Source of the DNA: Phycisphaerae bacterium
GTDB lineage: Bacteria > Planctomycetota > Phycisphaerae > Phycisphaerales > SM1A02
Assembly (NCBI GenBank): GCA_002709295.1
Contig: PAQL01000012.1
Location: forward strand, 50,298-114,297
Length of the DNA: 64,000 nt
Reading direction: 5' to 3'
The position numbers and the translations under genes were made by a program. The notes below the pieces were generated by a model, which saw only the letters and a program-made list of their open reading frames with translations, searched no databases and was not told the DNA's origin. Every line of letters begins with the position of its first letter. Positions within the stretch are counted from its first letter, which is position 1. Below are positions 61,853 to 64,000 of the stretch, in pieces.

Positions 61853-62841
61853 GACGTGACCCTCGTGGGCGCGGTGGTTCGAGCCGCTCCGGGAAGGCGG
61901 TTCCTCCCCGTCTCGGGATCCTTGACGAACTTGAGGAAGAGATCCTCGAGAGAATCACGGGCCTGGTTCATCGAGAGGATCACCCGCGATTCCCCGCGGA
62001 GCCGATCGATGAACTTCTGGACATCGGCGGATTCCCTGCCGGGAAGGACGAGAACCGTCTCGCCATCATCGCCGGATTCGGACCGCAGGCCGGCTTCCTC
62101 GACCCAGGGTGGTGGCGGGCCTTGGATTCGAATCTCGTATCGATGACTGTCGCTGGTGAGTTCTCCGATGGTCCCCTGGGCCGCCACCTCGCCCTGGACG
62201 AGGATGGCGACGCGGTCGCATACGACCTCGAGCTCGCTCAGCAGATGGCTGTTGAGGAAGACGCAGGCCCCCCGCTCGCGGATGCGAAGCAGGATGTCGC
62301 GAATGTCCTTCCGTCCCACGGGATCCACCCCGTCGGTGGGCTCGTCGAGCACCACCAGATCCGGTTCGGCGACCATGGCGGCCGCGATCCCCACCCGCTG
62401 CATCATTCCCTTGGAATAGGTCCCGACCAGTCGATCCCCCCAGTCGCTCATGCCCACGAGTTCGAGCAGCTCGAGGGCCCGGGCCTTCCGCGTCGACCGA
62501 CCGACATTCGCCAGCGCACCCGACAACTCGATCGCCTGGCGTCCGGTCAGATAGTCGGGAAATCGATGCTTCTCTGGAAGGTAGCCGACTCGAGCCAGAG
62601 TCGGCTTGTGACCGATCGGCTGGCCGAGGATCGTTCCTGACGCCATGGTGGGACGCACCACCGTCAACATGATCTTCACGAGGGTGCTCTTCCCTGCACC
62701 GTTGGGACCGAGCAGACCGAACACTTCGCCGCGACGGGCCTCCATGCGGATGCCGCGCAGAGCCTCCACCTTGCGGGGGTAGACCTTGCGCACATCATGC
62801 AGATCGACGGCCAGCCCCGGATCTCGTTCCTCGGTCGACAT
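61849..62841 (-). CDS. ABC transporter ATP-binding protein
   Basis: 330 aa from ATG 62841; a GTG one codon earlier is less likely. Walker A GLLGPNGAGKSTLVK, GYLPEKHRFPDYLTG (Q-loop region replaced by YLPE), signature GTYSKGMMQRVGIAAA, Walker B DLVVLDEPTDGVDP and FLNSHLLSELE (switch His). The YSKG signature is common in ABC-2 exporters. The C-terminal 100 residues resemble the accessory domain of Nod/ABC-2 ATPases. First gene of the two-gene operon. Confidence 0.93.
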   Translation of the reverse strand: MSTEERDPGLAVDLHDVRKVYPRKVEALRGIRMEARRGEVFGLLGPNGAGKSTLVKIMLTVVRPTMASGTILGQPIGHKPTLARVGYLPEKHRFPDYLTGRQAIELSGALANVGRSTRKARALELLELVGMSDWGDRLVGTYSKGMMQRVGIAAAMVAEPDLVVLDEPTDGVDPVGRKDIRDILLRIRERGACVFLNSHLLSELEVVCDRVAILVQGEVAAQGTIGELTSDSHRYEIRIQGPPPPWVEEAGLRSESGDDGETVLVLPGRESADVQKFIDRLRGESRVILSMNQARDSLEDLFLKFVKDPETGRNRLPGAARTTAPTRVTS

Positions 62842-62888
62842 CACCGGATGGTACGTCCTTGTGCCGTGTGGGTCGTCCCCACCGGTCC

Positions 62889-62943
62889 GGCCCCCCGGAG
62901 ACCCGTCTTCTGGAGTCGCTCGGGGGGCCTTCCCCCCGGAGAC
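62889..62943 (+). promoter_or_regulatory. Three-segment alternative hairpin upstream of GH9 gene
   Basis: GGCCCCCCG (62889-62897) and CCCCCCG (62932-62938), both within copies of the direct repeat CCCCCCGGAGAC spaced 41 bases, are each complementary to CGGGGGGCC (62921-62929). The middle segment can pair with the first (9 bp, loop 23) or the third (7 bp, loop 4). Such mutually exclusive pairings suit an attenuator, but this could be G/C-rich coincidence. Confidence 0.35.
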
Positions 62944-63060
62944 CGCCCTGTTCGGAGGAATGGCTCACGAAAATCCGGCGTCCCGGGACCCTCAGACCCA
63001 ACGTCCGATTTCTTTGGGAGGAAGATCAAACCTCTCCCATCTCGTCTCGTATCGAGGCCC

Positions 63061-63077
63061 GTTCGAATCCTTCGAAC
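63061..63077. promoter_or_regulatory. Inverted repeat upstream of the GH9 gene
   Basis: GTTCGAA-TCC-TTCGAAC has perfect seven-base arms, ending 30 bases before the GH9 start. Possible repressor site or small hairpin. Confidence 0.4.
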
Positions 63078-63107
63078 ACTCAAGGGGCACCCCGGAGACT
63101 CTCGAAA

Positions 63108-64000
63108 ATGCGATATCAACTTGCACTGGCCGTCCTCCTGACCGGAGCGACGACCACTGGCGTGCATGGCGATTGTCCGAACGATCTCGACGGCGATGCC
63201 ACGGTGGATTCCGCGGATCTCGGCCTGCTCATGGCGGCCTGGGGGGACTGCGACGAGGCATGTCCGGCTGATCTCGATGGAAACGGCCGTGTGGACGGAG
63301 CGGATTTCGGCCAGCTGATCGTCGGCTGGGGCGACTGCCCGGACGAGCCCACGGGACCTTTCAACTACGGGGAGGTCCTGCAGAAGGCCATCACCTTCTA
63401 CGACGCGCAGCGTGCCGGCACCTACCGAGGAAGACTCGACTGGCGATCGGACTCCTTCACCGACGAGATGGCGCAGGAGAACGGCTACTACGAGGTCGAT
63501 GCACGCATTCTCGATCGATACATGGATGCCGGCGACACCCCGACCTTCGTTCTGCCGATCACGTCCTCGATGACCACGCTCGCATGGAGCGGCATCGACT
63601 TCACGGAAGGGTGGGAACGGGCCGGCCAGCGGGATGAACTCGAGGCCGCCCTTCGTTTCCACGCCGACTGGTGCATGGCCGCCCATCCCGAGCCGGACGT
63701 GTTCTGCGGCCAGATCGGCCAGGGTGGGCCGTCGCATGCATTCTGGGGGCCTCCCGAGATCCACGAACAGGCCACGGGGTATGCCCCGAAGATCTGGTGG
63801 CTGAACGAGTCCAACCCCGGATCCGAGCCGGCCGGCGAAGCGGCGGCGTTCCTCGCGGCCATGTCGATGTTCGTGGCGGAGAGCGACCCCGACTACGCCG
63901 CCGAATGCCTCGGGCACGCTCGCGACCTGTACTCGTTCGCCGATGAACACCGGGGAACCTACGTCGACTCCATCCCCGATGCCGTCCCCTTCTACAACTC
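63108..64000 (+). CDS. Glycoside hydrolase family 9 cellulase with N-terminal dockerin-like domain (partial)
   Basis: 297 codons are visible; the C-terminus runs off the right edge. Signal peptide (about 1-21). Directly after it lie two dockerin-like loops, DLDGDATVDSADLGLLMAAW and DLDGNGRVDGADFGQLIVGW (about 25-75). From about 85 begins a GH9 domain: VLQKAITFYDAQRAGTYRG, then the catalytic-aspartate region YMDAGDTPTFVLPIT and SSMTTLAWSGIDF. The later acid residue (in the C-terminal part) is outside. GH9 enzymes cut beta-1,4-glucans. Start ATG 63108 with GGAG upstream at 11 bases. Confidence 0.88.
   Translation, partial: MRYQLALAVLLTGATTTGVHGDCPNDLDGDATVDSADLGLLMAAWGDCDEACPADLDGNGRVDGADFGQLIVGWGDCPDEPTGPFNYGEVLQKAITFYDAQRAGTYRGRLDWRSDSFTDEMAQENGYYEVDARILDRYMDAGDTPTFVLPITSSMTTLAWSGIDFTEGWERAGQRDELEAALRFHADWCMAAHPEPDVFCGQIGQGGPSHAFWGPPEIHEQATGYAPKIWWLNESNPGSEPAGEAAAFLAAMSMFVAESDPDYAAECLGHARDLYSFADEHRGTYVDSIPDAVPFYN

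Noticed and set aside
63052-63080. A tRNA T-arm-like GTTCGAATCC string
   Set aside because: No matching acceptor, D or anticodon stems around it; it belongs to an inverted repeat.
1-64000. CRISPR arrays, prophage or transposons
   Set aside because: No spaced short repeats, cas, capsid, terminase, integrase or transposase motifs were seen on either strand.

Overview
The window is about 64 kb of GC-rich (roughly two-thirds G+C by eye), densely coded bacterial chromosome. It most resembles a planctomycete of the class Phycisphaerae. The basis is a PSCyt1/DUF1549/DUF1553 cytochrome protein paired with a DUF1501 protein, a DUF2231-cytochrome-LRR protein, a redoxin-cytochrome-monooxygenase fusion, DUF1080 and GYF_2 modules, and dockerin-like DxDGDGxVxxxDLGLLLxxWG segments on secreted enzymes. 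A Gram-negative envelope is indicated by kdsA (KDO synthesis), a BamB-like propeller and many lipoprotein signals. The assignment is inferred from gene content; no rRNA lies in the window. I saw no prophage, insertion sequence or CRISPR array.

Layout. 1-9 kb: the N-terminal part of a huge secreted beta-strand-repeat protein that runs off the left edge, the redoxin-cytochrome-monooxygenase protein, a Gfo/Idh/MocA oxidoreductase, and a membrane-anchored repeat protein translationally coupled to an MscS channel. 9-24 kb: housekeeping genes, namely a trpG/pabA amidotransferase, kdsA, the protein-arginine kinase pair mcsA-mcsB, pterin dehydratase, gluQ, DUF192, a SpoIIE phosphatase, riboflavin synthase, a PQQ-type propeller, purH, a lone nuoC, a saccharopine-dehydrogenase-like gene, a GYF-DUF805 protein and a PD-(D/E)XK-like protein, then tRNA-Arg. 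24-34 kb: mutagenesis and membrane genes (umuDC, DUF2231-cytochrome-LRR, a GYF protein, a membrane protein, an M28 peptidase with PDZ, dinB). 34-38 kb: an NMT1-type ABC importer, a transglutaminase-like gene and a pseudopilin. 38-54 kb: secreted catabolic enzymes (M14 carboxypeptidase, PSD1/DUF1501 pair, NHL propeller with two SMR exporters, an RRM protein, an S9 peptidase carrying a VHL-like domain, sialidase-DUF1080, a LamG metallophosphatase, an EEP nuclease). 54-64 kb: tRNA-Pro and tRNA-Ser, marC, truB, lspA, a histone-H1-like/DksA fusion, accA, proC, an ABC-2 exporter, and a GH9 cellulase cut by the right edge.

Together these suggest a heterotrophic marine or particle-associated cell that degrades protein, glycoprotein sugars and beta-glucans at its surface. 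Its stress functions include two Y-family polymerases and a phosphoarginine system. The observation I rate highest is a VHL-like beta domain inside the S9 peptidase. It aligns without gaps to the human VHL hydroxyproline pocket and keeps four of its five pocket residues. Other points worth a second look are a direct-repeat operator candidate before umuD, the H1-DksA fusion with a degenerate zinc finger, the solenoid protein coupled to MscS, and a three-segment alternative hairpin upstream of the cellulase gene.
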